Shown here in pieces: positions 8,053-17,126 of a stretch of 49,035 nt of DNA. The translations under genes were made by a program, and so were the position numbers. The notes beneath the pieces were generated by a model that had not been told where the DNA came from, made no database searches, and saw nothing but the letters and a program-made list of their open reading frames with translations. The stretch is from an uncultured Clostridia bacterium. Lineage in GTDB: Bacteria > Bacillota > Clostridia > Oscillospirales > Acutalibacteraceae. Within the stretch, counting starts at the first letter, position 1. The number at the start of each line of letters is the position of its first letter. The DNA lies in NCBI GenBank assembly GCA_947624285.1, contig CANQJS010000011.1, positions 1 through 49,035 of the forward strand, read 5' to 3'.

Positions 8053-9735
8053 TTATTTAAGCTTCTTAAAATCTACCTTGCCTATCTTTGTTCTCGGCAG
8101 CTCATCAATAAATTCAACCTCTTTCGGAACAGACCACTTTGAGAGGTTTTGATCGCCGAAGCTCTTGATTTTTTCAACAAGCGCCGCTTCATCGTCATTT
8201 GCAAATTTTCTGTTCTTAACGACAAAGAGCTTCAGCGTTGTTTTTCCCTCTTCGCCTACGCCGATAACGCAGCAGTCGAATATCTCAGCCATGGCGCGGT
8301 AGGTTTCCTCGATAAAGGAGGGATAAACAAGATAGCCGCTTATCTTGTAAACTCTCTTGAGACGCTGACGGTAATAAATATCGCCGCGCTCGTCTATGAA
8401 GCACATATCGCCCGTGTGGAGCCATACTCTGCCGTCGTCCTCATGCTTGATAAGCACCTTCGCCGTTTCATCCGGGTCGTTCCAATAGCCCTGCATAAGT
8501 GTGGGGGCGTAAATACAGAGCTCGCCGTCCTCGCCCTCGCATTTTTCGGTAGTGCCGGGCTTAACCGTCATCGCCTCGACATTATAACAGGGAACGCCTA
8601 TGCAGCCCTGCGGCGCTTCGCGGCGCGGATCGGTAAAGGTGCAAACGGTAACGCATTCGGTAAGACCGTAGCCCGAAACGAAATGGACTCTTGCGCCGTT
8701 TTCTTTAAGTAATCTGTCCATCTTCTCGGTGAGCGAATAGGGAACAACATCGCCGCCGGAGCCGATGAGCTTCATCGTGCTCATATCAACGCCCTTGAGA
8801 TAGCCCGCGTTATATACCTTTTCAAAGAAATCGGGCACGCCGAAAATATAGTTGAGATGGTATTTTTTAATTGCTGAGGAGCACATTTTCGCGTCAAACT
8901 GCGGAAACAGCGACTGTGCCATACCGACGCACATCGAAACATTCATACAAAGAGCGAAACCGAAGCCGTGGAACACGGGCAAAGCGGTGAGCATACCGTC
9001 GCTGCTTTGATCGATTTTCATATTGAGGACCTGCTCCACAACATCAACGAGCTGATATGAAAGGTTGTTTATCGCTTCCGAGGTGAGCATAACGCCCTTG
9101 GGGTTGCCCGTGGTGCCGCCCGTCATCATAATCGCGGCGGTCGCAAGCGGATCGTCTGCCGTTTCGGGAGTTCCGTTTTCATTGATATAGGCTTCGCCCT
9201 CCTTAAGGAAATCGCTCCAGTCTATGAGCTTTTTAACATTCTCGGCGGGAGCCGTTTTGCCCTTTATTTTCTTTTTATAGAGCATATTGGCTATCATTCC
9301 GTAGGCATTCTTCGGGAAATACTGCGCAGTTCTGCACTTTATGAGAGTGAGTTCGGGATTTTCGGTGAACGCCTTTTCGGATACATCGAAGCAAAACGCG
9401 TATTTTGCGCCGACGAGATTTATTGTGTAATCCGCCTCGGATTTTACCGAAAGTGGATGCAGCATTGAAGCTATCGCGCCTATCTTGTTTACGGCGTATA
9501 TCGCCGCAATGCACTGAGGCATATTGGGCAGGCAGATGACGACTCTGTCCCCTTTTTGAACGCCGTTTGCAACAAGCGCGGCGGCGCACTTATCCACCAT
9601 CGCGGATACCTCGTTCCAGCTTAGAGTGTTGTTGTAGTAGTAAAGGCAGGCATTATCTCCTCTTTCGCCTGCCGACCGCTCAAACTGCTGATACATTGTG
9701 GTTTTGACATTGTATATTGTCTCGTATTCAATCAT
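8053..9735 (-). CDS. AMP-forming acyl-CoA synthetase (fatty-acid-CoA ligase family)
   Basis: A 560-residue ANL-superfamily adenylating enzyme that activates a carboxylic acid to acyl-AMP and then to a thioester. The phosphate-binding loop MTGGTTGNPKGVML, the SGYGLTECV motif, the LHTGDMCFID hinge region and the C-terminal lysine motif LPRTKIGKVDFKKL are present, so the enzyme looks complete. There is no signal peptide or acyl-carrier domain. Substrate cannot be read from sequence; medium- or long-chain fatty acid is a guess. GGAG lies about 10 nt before the ATG. The gene is monocistronic and divergent from the membrane protein gene at 9964. Confidence 0.85.
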   Translation of the reverse strand: MIEYETIYNVKTTMYQQFERSAGERGDNACLYYYNNTLSWNEVSAMVDKCAAALVANGVQKGDRVVICLPNMPQCIAAIYAVNKIGAIASMLHPLSVKSEADYTINLVGAKYAFCFDVSEKAFTENPELTLIKCRTAQYFPKNAYGMIANMLYKKKIKGKTAPAENVKKLIDWSDFLKEGEAYINENGTPETADDPLATAAIMMTGGTTGNPKGVMLTSEAINNLSYQLVDVVEQVLNMKIDQSSDGMLTALPVFHGFGFALCMNVSMCVGMAQSLFPQFDAKMCSSAIKKYHLNYIFGVPDFFEKVYNAGYLKGVDMSTMKLIGSGGDVVPYSLTEKMDRLLKENGARVHFVSGYGLTECVTVCTFTDPRREAPQGCIGVPCYNVEAMTVKPGTTEKCEGEDGELCIYAPTLMQGYWNDPDETAKVLIKHEDDGRVWLHTGDMCFIDERGDIYYRQRLKRVYKISGYLVYPSFIEETYRAMAEIFDCCVIGVGEEGKTTLKLFVVKNRKFANDDEAALVEKIKSFGDQNLSKWSVPKEVEFIDELPRTKIGKVDFKKLK

Positions 9736-9853
9736 GGCAACATCTTCTCCGTTTCATTTAATTCTTTATAATATAAAAACATTTTAAATTATGATAAAAG
9801 CGGTTGCAATAAAGGTGTATAATTATTTATCTTTTGTTTATCTTTTTAGGTGA

Positions 9854-9881
9854 TTGACTTTTTTTAAGCGTGTGATATTAT
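9854..9881 (+). promoter_or_regulatory. Promoter for the YjdF-like membrane protein gene
   Basis: TTGACT (9854-9859), a 16 bp spacer and TATTAT (9876-9881). The transcript would have a leader of about 75 nt. Confidence 0.5.
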
Positions 9882-9963
9882 TGTATATGGCTTACACGCG
9901 ATAGGGACAAATCGGTTTGAAAGCCGTATTCTATATTAGTATAAAGGACGATCAAACTGCCGT

Positions 9964-10641
9964 ATGACTTATAAAATAAAAAAAGACCCAATTGATAAAA
10001 TACCGAAGCCTCAGCTTGTTTTCTGGATCATCGTGAGGCTTTCGATGATAATCTGCGCCGTATATTCATTCATACACGGCGACCTTGTAATGGGCTTTGA
10101 ATCGGTTTTCTGTTTTATATTCACCCATCTTTGGGATATGTTTCAAATTTTCGGTAACGGCTCGTTTATAGAAGAAGTGCCGCCCCTGTCGCAGACTCTG
10201 CTCAATCTGATAATTTTTGTGGGCATCGTTTTCGGCTCATATCTTGAGCTTTTTGATAAGCTGCCGTGGTTTGATAATTTTATGCACATTCTTTCAGGCT
10301 TTGTATGCGCCGCCTTCGGCTATGATTTCGCCTGCATAATTCAAAGAAAAATAGGGCGCTGCGCCGCCACCCTTGCCGCGATATTCTCCCTGATGTTTGC
10401 CCTGTCGATAGCCATGGGCTGGGAATTTTACGAATTTTTGATGGATACTCTGCACGGAACAAATCTTCAGCTTGCCAAAGAGGGCCCGGAAACCGCGATG
10501 TTCGATCTCGCAAAATATAACGGCGAATACGGTTACATCGGCCTTGTAGACACTATGGTGGATATGATGATGAACGCCGCCGGCGGAGTTGCGGGAATGA
10601 TATTTATGATAGTGCTTCGCAACAGGAAAAAGAAAAAATAA
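9964..10641 (+). CDS. YjdF/DUF2238-like integral membrane protein
   Basis: A 225-residue protein with about six hydrophobic segments and no signal peptide. It shows the polar signature of the family within membrane helices: WFDNFMHILSGF, GWEFYEF and DTMVDMMMNAAGG, whose conserved Asp, His, Glu and Asn could form a metal or substrate site. Family function is unknown to me. The Shine-Dalgarno is poor (AAAGGA lies about 15 nt before the ATG), so the start is less certain than for its neighbours. The C-terminus ends in a run of lysines, probably cytoplasmic. Confidence 0.75.
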   Translation: MTYKIKKDPIDKIPKPQLVFWIIVRLSMIICAVYSFIHGDLVMGFESVFCFIFTHLWDMFQIFGNGSFIEEVPPLSQTLLNLIIFVGIVFGSYLELFDKLPWFDNFMHILSGFVCAAFGYDFACIIQRKIGRCAATLAAIFSLMFALSIAMGWEFYEFLMDTLHGTNLQLAKEGPETAMFDLAKYNGEYGYIGLVDTMVDMMMNAAGGVAGMIFMIVLRNRKKKK

Positions 10642-10652
10642 ATCAAAAACTA

Positions 10653-10681
10653 TTGTCAAGCGGATTTCTTTCCTGTATAAT
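10653..10681 (+). promoter_or_regulatory. Promoter of the UPF0371-pyrG operon
   Basis: TTGTCA (10653-10658), exactly 17 bp, then a perfect TATAAT (10676-10681). Transcription from about 10688 gives a 145 nt leader before the UPF0371 start codon. Confidence 0.7.
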
Positions 10682-10687
10682 ATATAA

Positions 10688-10832
10688 GTACAGACGGTTG
10701 TACCTCGGTGCGACCGTTATCTTTTTTAAATCGGAGCAACGCTCTGCCATTCTTGCAGGGCACGGCTTACGACAGAAAGCAAGCGGCGCGGGTAGCATCT
10801 GCGCGCTTATGTCATACGGGTGTAAGAGGAAT
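10688..10832 (+). promoter_or_regulatory. Structured leader with attenuator-like terminator before UPF0371-pyrG
   Basis: ACGGTTG (10694-10700) pairs with CGACCGT (10711-10717) and is followed by TATC and six T (10722-10727), a typical intrinsic terminator, located after the promoter and before the gene. The extreme 5' end GTACA (10688-10692) can instead pair with TGTAC (10699-10703), which would break the terminator stem. Downstream are further hairpins: CGGAGC/GCTCTG near 10732-10746, and a 7 bp GC-rich stem around 10786-10805. The layout suggests premature-termination control, perhaps by nucleotides given pyrG downstream. It does not match a riboswitch class I know. Confidence 0.5.
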
Positions 10833-12296
10833 ATGTTTAAAATCGGTTTCGACAACGACAAATATTTAAAAATGCAGTCCGAAAGAATAAGGGAAAGGAT
10901 ATCGGAATTCGGCGGCAAGCTGTATCTTGAATTCGGAGGCAAGCTTTTTGACGATTATCACGCCTCGCGCGTTTTGCCCGGCTTTCGACCCGACAGTAAG
11001 CTGCAAATGCTGCTTCAGTTAAAGGAACAGGCGGAAATCGTTATTGTTATAAGCGCTCAGGATATAGAAAAGAGCAAGCTGCGGGGAGATCTCGGTATCA
11101 CCTACGATTCGGAGGTTATCCGACTGATACGCGCCTTTTCCGATATCGGGCTTTTCGTCGGCAGCGTTGTGCTTACCAAATACAGCCCCAACCCACGGGC
11201 GCAGGCGTTTGAAAACAAGCTGAAAAAGCTCGGCGTTTCTGTTTATCACCATTATGTCATAGAGGGCTACCCGTCAAACATATCCCACATCGTGAGCGAC
11301 GACGGATACGGTATAAACGATTACATAGAAACGAGCCGCTCGCTTGTGATAGTCACCGCCCCGGGACCGGGGAGCGGGAAAATGGCGACCTGCCTTTCTC
11401 AGCTCTATCACGAAAACAAGAGGGGAATAAAGGCGGGATACGCGAAATTCGAGACTTTCCCGATTTGGAATTTACCCCTTAATCACCCGGTCAACGCGGC
11501 ATATGAGGCGGCAACCGCCGACCTTAACGATATAAATATGATAGACCCGTGGCATCTTGCCGCCTACGGAAAAACGACCGTGAATTACAACAGAGATGTT
11601 GAAATATTCCCTGTTTTAAAAGCCGTTTTCGATGAGATATACGGCGCGAGCCCATATAAATCGCCCACCGATATGGGAGTGAATATGGCGGGCAACTGCA
11701 TCATTGACGATGAAGCGGTTTGCGAGGCGGCGAGGCAGGAGATAATAAGGCGGTATTTTGCCGCGCTGTGCGACGATGTAAGAGACGAGGGCAAAAGCGG
11801 CGAGGTATATAAGCTTGAGCTTCTTATGAAGCAGGCTGATATAAACGAAAGCATGCGCGTATGCACCGTTGCCGCGAGAAACAGAGAAACCGAAACCGGC
11901 GGACCTGCCGCCGCGATAGAGCTTAACGACGGCGCGGTCATTACGGGTAAAACCTCCAAGCTTATGGGCTGCGCCTCGGCGATGCTTTTAAACGCTTTAA
12001 AACACCTTGCCGGGATCGACGACGATGTGCTGCTGATAGTGCCGGAGGTAATAATTCCCATTCAGGAGCTGAAGATAAACCACCTCGGAAACAGAAATCC
12101 GAGACTGCATACGGACGAGGTGCTGCTTGCGCTCTCCATTTCGGCTGTCAGCGACAAAAACGCCGCTCTCGCCATGAAACAGCTATGTAATCTCAAAAAC
12201 TGCGAGATGCACTCATCGGTAATGCTGGCGCAGGTAGATGAAAATCTTTTGAAAAAACTCGGGATACGCCTCACATGCGACCCCAAGAGAAAATAG
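10833..12296 (+). CDS. UPF0371/DUF1846 family protein
   Basis: A 487-residue cytoplasmic protein of a family conserved in Firmicutes but of unsettled function. Recognisable stretches are IGFDNDKYLKMQSERIRERI at the start, KLYLEFGGKLFDDYHASRVLPGF, and a glycine-rich loop APGPGSGKMATC that looks nucleotide-binding. The open frame runs back to 10653, but that covers the promoter and leader. ATG at 10833 gives the family's usual N-terminus and length (about 490-500). The AGGA before it is unusually close (2 nt). pyrG follows after 15 bp, so the two are probably one operon. Confidence 0.85.
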   Translation: MFKIGFDNDKYLKMQSERIRERISEFGGKLYLEFGGKLFDDYHASRVLPGFRPDSKLQMLLQLKEQAEIVIVISAQDIEKSKLRGDLGITYDSEVIRLIRAFSDIGLFVGSVVLTKYSPNPRAQAFENKLKKLGVSVYHHYVIEGYPSNISHIVSDDGYGINDYIETSRSLVIVTAPGPGSGKMATCLSQLYHENKRGIKAGYAKFETFPIWNLPLNHPVNAAYEAATADLNDINMIDPWHLAAYGKTTVNYNRDVEIFPVLKAVFDEIYGASPYKSPTDMGVNMAGNCIIDDEAVCEAARQEIIRRYFAALCDDVRDEGKSGEVYKLELLMKQADINESMRVCTVAARNRETETGGPAAAIELNDGAVITGKTSKLMGCASAMLLNALKHLAGIDDDVLLIVPEVIIPIQELKINHLGNRNPRLHTDEVLLALSISAVSDKNAALAMKQLCNLKNCEMHSSVMLAQVDENLLKKLGIRLTCDPKRK

Positions 12297-12311
12297 AAAA
12301 GGAGGATATGT

Positions 12312-13931
12312 ATGAAAAAAAAGACAAAGTACATTTTTGTTACGGGCGGCGTTGTAAGCGGCCTCGGCAAGGGAATAACTGCGGCTTCCCTCGGCAGGCT
12401 TTTGAAATCGCGCGGGTTGAAGGTAACCGCCCAGAAGCTTGACCCGTATCTTAATGTTGACCCCGGCACGATGAATCCCGTTCAGCACGGCGAGGTATTT
12501 GTCACCGACGACGGCGCGGAGACAGACCTTGACCTCGGTCACTATGAGAGATTTATAGACGAGTCCCTCTCGCAAAACTCAAACCTCACCTCCGGCAGAG
12601 TTTACTGGAAGGTAATAACCGACGAGCGCAAAGGCGTTTACGGCGGTCAGACTATTCAGATAATTCCCCATGTGACGAATGAGATCAAGCGATTTATCGC
12701 CAAAAACGGCGAGAACGAGCCCGATGTGTGCCTTGTGGAGATAGGCGGCACGATAGGCGATATAGAGAGTCAGCCGTTTCTTGAGGCGATACGCCAATTT
12801 TCCGTTGAATACGGCAGGGAAAACTGCCTTTTCATCCATGTTACTCTTGTGCCGTATCTCGCCGCGTCCGACGAGCTGAAATCAAAGCCCACTCAGCACA
12901 GTGTTAAGGAAATGCTCTCCCTCGGTATTCAGCCCGATATAATCGTGTGCAGAACGGAGCACGCCCTTTCGGAGGAGATAAGAAGAAAAATCGCGCTTTT
13001 CTGCAATGTTGCCGAGGAATGCGTTATTGAAAACAACAACTGTGATGTGCTGTACGCCGTGCCGATGATGCTTAAAAAAGAAGGGCTCGACGAGGTCGTT
13101 ATCAAAAAATTAGGGCTCAAATGCGGCAAGCCCGCGCTCGATGACTGGAAGGCGATGCTCGACGCTTTGAGAAATCCGAAGCAGACTGTAAAAATCGGTA
13201 TGGTGGGCAAATATGTTGAGCTTCACGACAGCTACATTTCCGTCAACGAGGCGCTGAAGCATGGCGGCATACCCACAAATTCCGCGGTGGAGATCCACTG
13301 GATAGATTCCGAAACTCTTGAGGATAAGGGCACGGAGCTTGACGCCGTTCTCGGAGATATGGACGGCATTCTTGTTCCCGGCGGCTTCGGCAGCAGGGGA
13401 ATTGAGGGAAAAATAAAAGCCGCAAACTACGCCCGCACGCATAATATACCGTATCTGGGGATCTGCCTCGGTATGCAGATAGCCATAATCGAGATCGCGA
13501 GGAATATTCTCGGCTTTAAGGACGCTAATTCTTCGGAGATCGATCCCGATACTCAGCACCCCGTTATAGATATTCTTCCCGAGCAGAAAAATGTTGAGGA
13601 AATGGGCGGCACGATGCGCCTTGGGCAATATCCCTGCGTGCTTAATCCCGAATCAAAGGCGTTTGAGCTATACGGAGCGTCAATGATTTACGAGCGCCAC
13701 CGCCACCGCTATGAGGTAAACAACGATTACCGAGCGGATCTTTTGCGAGCGGGGCTGATATTTGCCGGCACATCGCCCGACAATCATATCGTTGAGATGA
13801 TAGAGCTCCCCTCTCACCCTTGGTTTACGGCGTGCCAATTCCACCCCGAATTCAAAAGCAGACCAAACAGACCGCACCCGCTGTTTCGCGGCTTTGTTAC
13901 GGCGGCGGCAGAACTCAGAAAAAGCAAGTAA
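12312..13931 (+). CDS. pyrG: CTP synthase
   Basis: Makes CTP from UTP, ATP and glutamine, the last step of pyrimidine nucleotide synthesis. A 539-residue protein of normal length. The N-terminal synthetase domain carries [20 protein letters not shown] and the Mg/UTP region [12 protein letters not shown]. The C-terminal class I glutaminase has GGFGSRG, the nucleophile Cys385 in GICLGMQ, and the His/Glu pair in FHPEFKSRP. An ideal AGGAGG sits 7 nt before the ATG. It is second in the operon with UPF0371, behind the attenuator-like leader. Confidence 0.98.
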   Translation: MKKKTKYIFVTGGVVSGLGKGITAASLGRLLKSRGLKVTAQKLDPYLNVDPGTMNPVQHGEVFVTDDGAETDLDLGHYERFIDESLSQNSNLTSGRVYWKVITDERKGVYGGQTIQIIPHVTNEIKRFIAKNGENEPDVCLVEIGGTIGDIESQPFLEAIRQFSVEYGRENCLFIHVTLVPYLAASDELKSKPTQHSVKEMLSLGIQPDIIVCRTEHALSEEIRRKIALFCNVAEECVIENNNCDVLYAVPMMLKKEGLDEVVIKKLGLKCGKPALDDWKAMLDALRNPKQTVKIGMVGKYVELHDSYISVNEALKHGGIPTNSAVEIHWIDSETLEDKGTELDAVLGDMDGILVPGGFGSRGIEGKIKAANYARTHNIPYLGICLGMQIAIIEIARNILGFKDANSSEIDPDTQHPVIDILPEQKNVEEMGGTMRLGQYPCVLNPESKAFELYGASMIYERHRHRYEVNNDYRADLLRAGLIFAGTSPDNHIVEMIELPSHPWFTACQFHPEFKSRPNRPHPLFRGFVTAAAELRKSK

Positions 13932-13943
13932 ATTCACAACAAA

Positions 13944-13972
13944 GACGGACGGCTCACGCCGTCCGTCCGTTT
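13944..13972 (+). terminator. Terminator hairpin after pyrG
   Basis: GACGGACGGC (13944-13953) and GCCGTCCGTC (13958-13967) form a perfect 10 bp stem with a TCAC loop. The T-run after it is short (CGTTT), so it probably works together with the hairpin 20 bp downstream. Confidence 0.6.
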
Positions 13973-13990
13973 ATATGACCGCTCAGTCGA

Positions 13991-14026
13991 AAGCCTCCGA
14001 TATGCCCGTGCATATCGGAGGCTTTT
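13991..14026. repeat. CCGATATGC hairpin, copy A; bidirectional terminator
   Basis: A perfect 13 bp stem, GCCTCCGATATGC (13993-14005) and GCATATCGGAGGC (14010-14022), around a CCGT loop, flanked by AAA and TTTT. It lies between convergent pyrG and putP. The same stem core recurs at 16562 and 39326. Confidence 0.7.
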
Positions 14027-14081
14027 ACGCGTTATTGCGCAAATTTCGTGCCTTGAAAAATCCTGCGCTATCGGCGCTGTC

Positions 14082-15569
14082 TTAAGCGTCAACGGTTTGT
14101 GAAGCTTCCTCGGGATCGGTATAATTAACGGCGTCGTCAAAGAGCTTTTCAACTTCCTGCGAGGGCTTTTTCGTGCAGAGCGTTACCGCAACCGCCGCGA
14201 GCAAGCCCGCGGCGAAGCCGGGGATAAGCTCGTAAATACCGGTGGAGGACAGGAATGCTATCCAAAGAACATCGACAGCCGCGCCGGCGACGATACCGGC
14301 TATTGCGCCCTTGAAATTAAAGCGCTTCCAGAAAAGGCTCAGCAGTATGCTCGGGCCTATGCTTGCGCCGAACAGACCCCATGCGTTCGTAACAAGATCC
14401 ATTATTGAGCCGGTGTTGGGATTTGACGCTATTATGAGAGCAACGGCCGAAACCGCGAGCACCACGATCCTGCCCGCCCAAAGCATTTCCTTATCGCCCG
14501 CCTTATTCTTGCGAAAAACGGGCTTATAGACATCGCTTGCGAATGAGGACGCCGCCGAGAGAAGCTGGCTGTCCGCCGTGCTCATTGAAGCCGCCAGAAC
14601 GGCGGAAAGCAGAATACCGGAAACTATGCCGGGAAATATGCGCCTTACCATTTCAATGAATACAAGGGAATTGTTGTTGATCTCGTCGCTGTAGCCGAGG
14701 AACATACGGCCGATTATACCGATAGCCGCCGCGAAAACAACTATGAACACCGTCCAAGTGATACCGATACCGGCGGACTTTTTAAGCTCCTTTTGCGACC
14801 GCAGGGACATAAAACGGATTATGATATGCGGCATTCCGAAATAGCCGAGCCCCCACGCGAGGCCGGAAACTATCTCTTTCCAATCCGAAAAAGCGTTCCA
14901 ATATTCGCCGGATACGGGGGCGATCTCAACGGTGTTGAGCATTCCCGCCGCGAACAGCGGCGCAATAAGCATTCCGCCGAAAATCAGCATTCCCTGGAAA
15001 AAGTCGGTCCAGCACACGGCGGAAAAGCCGCCGAGGAAGGTGTAGCCTACGATAATTATTGCCGCGATATACATGGCGAGTGTGGCGTCGATACCCAAAA
15101 CGGTGTTGAACAGAGTGCCGCACGCCTTGAGGCTTGACGCCGCATAGATAGTGTAGGCAACAAGGAAAACCACGGCGCAGATTATCTGCAAAGCGTGGGA
15201 TTTTGAAAGAAATCTGTTTGTGAGATATTGAGGAATGGTGATGGAATCGTTCGCCGCTATCGAAAATTTACGCAGACGGGGCGCTTCCACAAGCCAGCTT
15301 ATCGTGTAGCCGATGGCAAGACCTACGGAGATCCACACCTGACCTACGCCCAAAGCGTATATCGAAGTTGGCAGACCCATAAGCACCCACGCGCTCATAT
15401 CGGACGCGCCCGCCGACAGCGCCGCAACCCACGGGCCCATTTTTCTGCCGCCGAGGAAATAGGTTTTTTCGCCGCCGTTTTTGCTTTTGATGAAGAAATA
15501 CACGCCTATTCCGAGCATAAACGCCAAATAGACCACAAAAACCGCAACTTCGGAAATATCCACTTTCAT
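14082..15569 (-). CDS. putP: Sodium/proline symporter
   Basis: A member of the solute:sodium symporter family importing proline with Na+ across the cytoplasmic membrane. LSAGASDMSAWVLMGLPTSI and the GYTISWLVEAPRLR stretch are hallmarks of PutP, as is GGFSAVCWTDFFQG. About 13 membrane segments can be counted, and the acidic C-terminal tail is cytoplasmic. ATG at 15569 (495 residues) is chosen because GGGAGG lies 7 nt before it; the open frame extends 15 codons further without a site. It is divergent from a LysR-type regulator 127 bp away, a likely controller. Confidence 0.9.
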   Translation of the reverse strand: MKVDISEVAVFVVYLAFMLGIGVYFFIKSKNGGEKTYFLGGRKMGPWVAALSAGASDMSAWVLMGLPTSIYALGVGQVWISVGLAIGYTISWLVEAPRLRKFSIAANDSITIPQYLTNRFLSKSHALQIICAVVFLVAYTIYAASSLKACGTLFNTVLGIDATLAMYIAAIIIVGYTFLGGFSAVCWTDFFQGMLIFGGMLIAPLFAAGMLNTVEIAPVSGEYWNAFSDWKEIVSGLAWGLGYFGMPHIIIRFMSLRSQKELKKSAGIGITWTVFIVVFAAAIGIIGRMFLGYSDEINNNSLVFIEMVRRIFPGIVSGILLSAVLAASMSTADSQLLSAASSFASDVYKPVFRKNKAGDKEMLWAGRIVVLAVSAVALIIASNPNTGSIMDLVTNAWGLFGASIGPSILLSLFWKRFNFKGAIAGIVAGAAVDVLWIAFLSSTGIYELIPGFAAGLLAAVAVTLCTKKPSQEVEKLFDDAVNYTDPEEASQTVDA

Positions 15570-15696
15570 AAATATGCCTCCCAAACAAGCAAACGCTTGA
15601 TTTTTTATGAACATTAGTATATCATTAAAGCATAAATGAGTAAAGTGAATATTTCAAATGGTAATTATTACAAAAACAGATATATGGTGAAGAAAT
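15570..15696. promoter_or_regulatory. Divergent control region between putP and the LysR gene
   Basis: An AT-rich 127 bp stretch between divergent genes, the usual site for a LysR-type regulator that represses itself and activates its neighbour. Imperfect dyads such as TGGTAATTATTACA near 15659-15672 could be T-N11-A type sites. No individual site is certain. Confidence 0.35.
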
Positions 15697-16563
15697 ATGG
15701 ATATGAATCTGCAAAAATATATGTCCTTTGTGAAAACGGTGGAATACGGCAGCTTTACGAAAGCGGCGGAAATGCTGAATTATTCACAATCGGGCATAAG
15801 CCGAATGATCGCCGACCTTGAAAAGGAGTGGAGCGTTGTGCTGCTTGAACGCGGCAGGGGCGGCGTAAAGCTGACCTCCGACGGGCTCAAGCTGCTGCCC
15901 TACGCTAAAAATATCGTCTCCGACTATGAAAAGCTGCAAATGCAGGTGGATGAACTCAACGGTCTGCAATCGGGGCTGATACGGATAGGCACATTTTCAA
16001 GCGTTGCCACACACTGGCTTCAAAATATCATCAAGGAATTCGGCAAGGATTACCCGCATATAGATTATGAATTTATGCTGGGCGATTATACGGAAATAGA
16101 GGAGTGGATACTTGAAGGGCGCGTTGACTGCGGATTTTTAAGGCTGCCCGCCCACCCGGAGCTTGAAACGATTTTTCTTGAGCAGGATCAGCTTGTGGTT
16201 ATAATCCCCGAAAATCACCCGCTGGCGGACTGCGAAAAGTTCCCCGTTTCCGCCCTCGGCAACGAGCCGTTTATGCTGCTTGAAAAGGGCGCAAAGGCGG
16301 AGGTGACGGAGATTTTTGAAAAAAGCAATCTCACGCCCAAAGTGCATTTTACCACTTGGGACGACTACGCAATAATGGCAATGGTTGAAAGCGGGCTGGG
16401 AATAAGCATAATGCCGCAGCTTATTTTAAAGCGCACGCCGTATAAAATCATAGCGAAGGAGCTCGATGTGCCGGCTTACCGCAAAATCGCATTTGCGCTC
16501 AGAAGCAAAAAGAACGCCTCGCTGGCAGTGAAACGCTTTCTTGAATATCTTAAATACAGATAA
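15697..16563 (+). CDS. LysR-family transcriptional regulator
   Basis: A 288-residue regulator. Residues 1-65 hold the winged helix-turn-helix (FVKTVEYGSFTKAAEMLNYSQSGISRMI), then a linker helix and a two-lobed effector-binding domain from about residue 90 (LIRIGTFSSVATHWL onwards). Its divergent position suggests it controls putP, sensing an amino acid or related ligand; this is inference. A second ATG two codons in is possible; GGTGAAG precedes the first. It ends just before the hairpin terminator at 16562. Confidence 0.88.
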   Translation: MDMNLQKYMSFVKTVEYGSFTKAAEMLNYSQSGISRMIADLEKEWSVVLLERGRGGVKLTSDGLKLLPYAKNIVSDYEKLQMQVDELNGLQSGLIRIGTFSSVATHWLQNIIKEFGKDYPHIDYEFMLGDYTEIEEWILEGRVDCGFLRLPAHPELETIFLEQDQLVVIIPENHPLADCEKFPVSALGNEPFMLLEKGAKAEVTEIFEKSNLTPKVHFTTWDDYAIMAMVESGLGISIMPQLILKRTPYKIIAKELDVPAYRKIAFALRSKKNASLAVKRFLEYLKYR

Positions 16564-16612
16564 AAGCCGCCGATATGCGCAAGCATCATCGGCAGCTTTT
16601 GTTTTTTTATTT
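16562..16612. repeat. CCGATATGC hairpin, copy B; terminator between lysR and ohrR
   Basis: GCCGCCGATATGC (16566-16578), loop GCAA, then GCATCATCGGCAGC (16583-16596), an imperfect partner with one extra base and one mismatch. It is followed by TTTTGTTTTTTT, a strong plus-strand tail, and lies between convergent genes. It shares its stem core with copies A and C. Confidence 0.65.
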
Positions 16613-16614
16613 GT

Positions 16615-17058
16615 TTATTCTTCGTTGATCGTTCCAAGCACCTTGTAAAGAAGTCTGTAAAGCTCCGCCGCCTCCTCGCCCTCAAGCTTAACGCATTTAG
16701 CCATTTGCTGCGGTACGGTGAGCGCTTCCTTTTTAAGCGCTTCCCCTCTTTTGGTCAGCTCCACCAAAAGCACTCTTTCGTCCTCCTTTGAACGGTAACG
16801 GCGAACGAGCCCTTTTGCCTCAAGACTTTTGAGAACGGGGGTAAGAGTGCCGGAATCGAGATACAGCTTTTTTCCAAGCTCCTTAACATTGAGCGTTTTT
16901 TCCTCCCAGAATACCATCATCGCAATGTACTGGGTGTAGGTAAGCCCGATATCATCCAAAAACGGTCTGTACTTTTTTATAATTTCCCTTGAGCAGGCAT
17001 ATAAAGGAAAACAAAGCTGGTTTTCGAGCTTTAAGGCGTCGTATTCCGAATTGCCCAA
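16615..17058 (-). CDS. OhrR-type MarR family peroxide-responsive repressor
   Basis: A winged-helix repressor of about 147 residues. It closely follows the OhrR pattern: KLENQLCFPLYACSREI with the redox-sensing cysteine, LTYTQYIAMMVFWE, and the recognition helix YLDSGTLTPVLKSLEAKGLV. OhrR proteins release DNA when this cysteine is oxidised by organic hydroperoxide. I prefer TTG at 17058 to GTG at 17067: GAGGTG lies 6 nt before the TTG, and the sensing cysteine then falls at residue 16, near its usual place. No ohr peroxidase gene is adjacent, so its target is elsewhere or different. Confidence 0.82.
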   Translation of the reverse strand: MGNSEYDALKLENQLCFPLYACSREIIKKYRPFLDDIGLTYTQYIAMMVFWEEKTLNVKELGKKLYLDSGTLTPVLKSLEAKGLVRRYRSKEDERVLLVELTKRGEALKKEALTVPQQMAKCVKLEGEEAAELYRLLYKVLGTINEE

Positions 17059-17126
17059 AAATATCACCTCATTAAAATAATCGTCTTACCGCATTTTATC
17101 ATAATGCCCTGTTGTTTTAATTTGTC

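Noticed and set aside
14836-14850. ATAGCCGAGC inside putP as another copy of the inverted-repeat element
   Set aside because: It is coding sequence within a conserved membrane segment. It also shows that 10-base matches to the element can arise by codon usage, which is why the weak copies are scored low.
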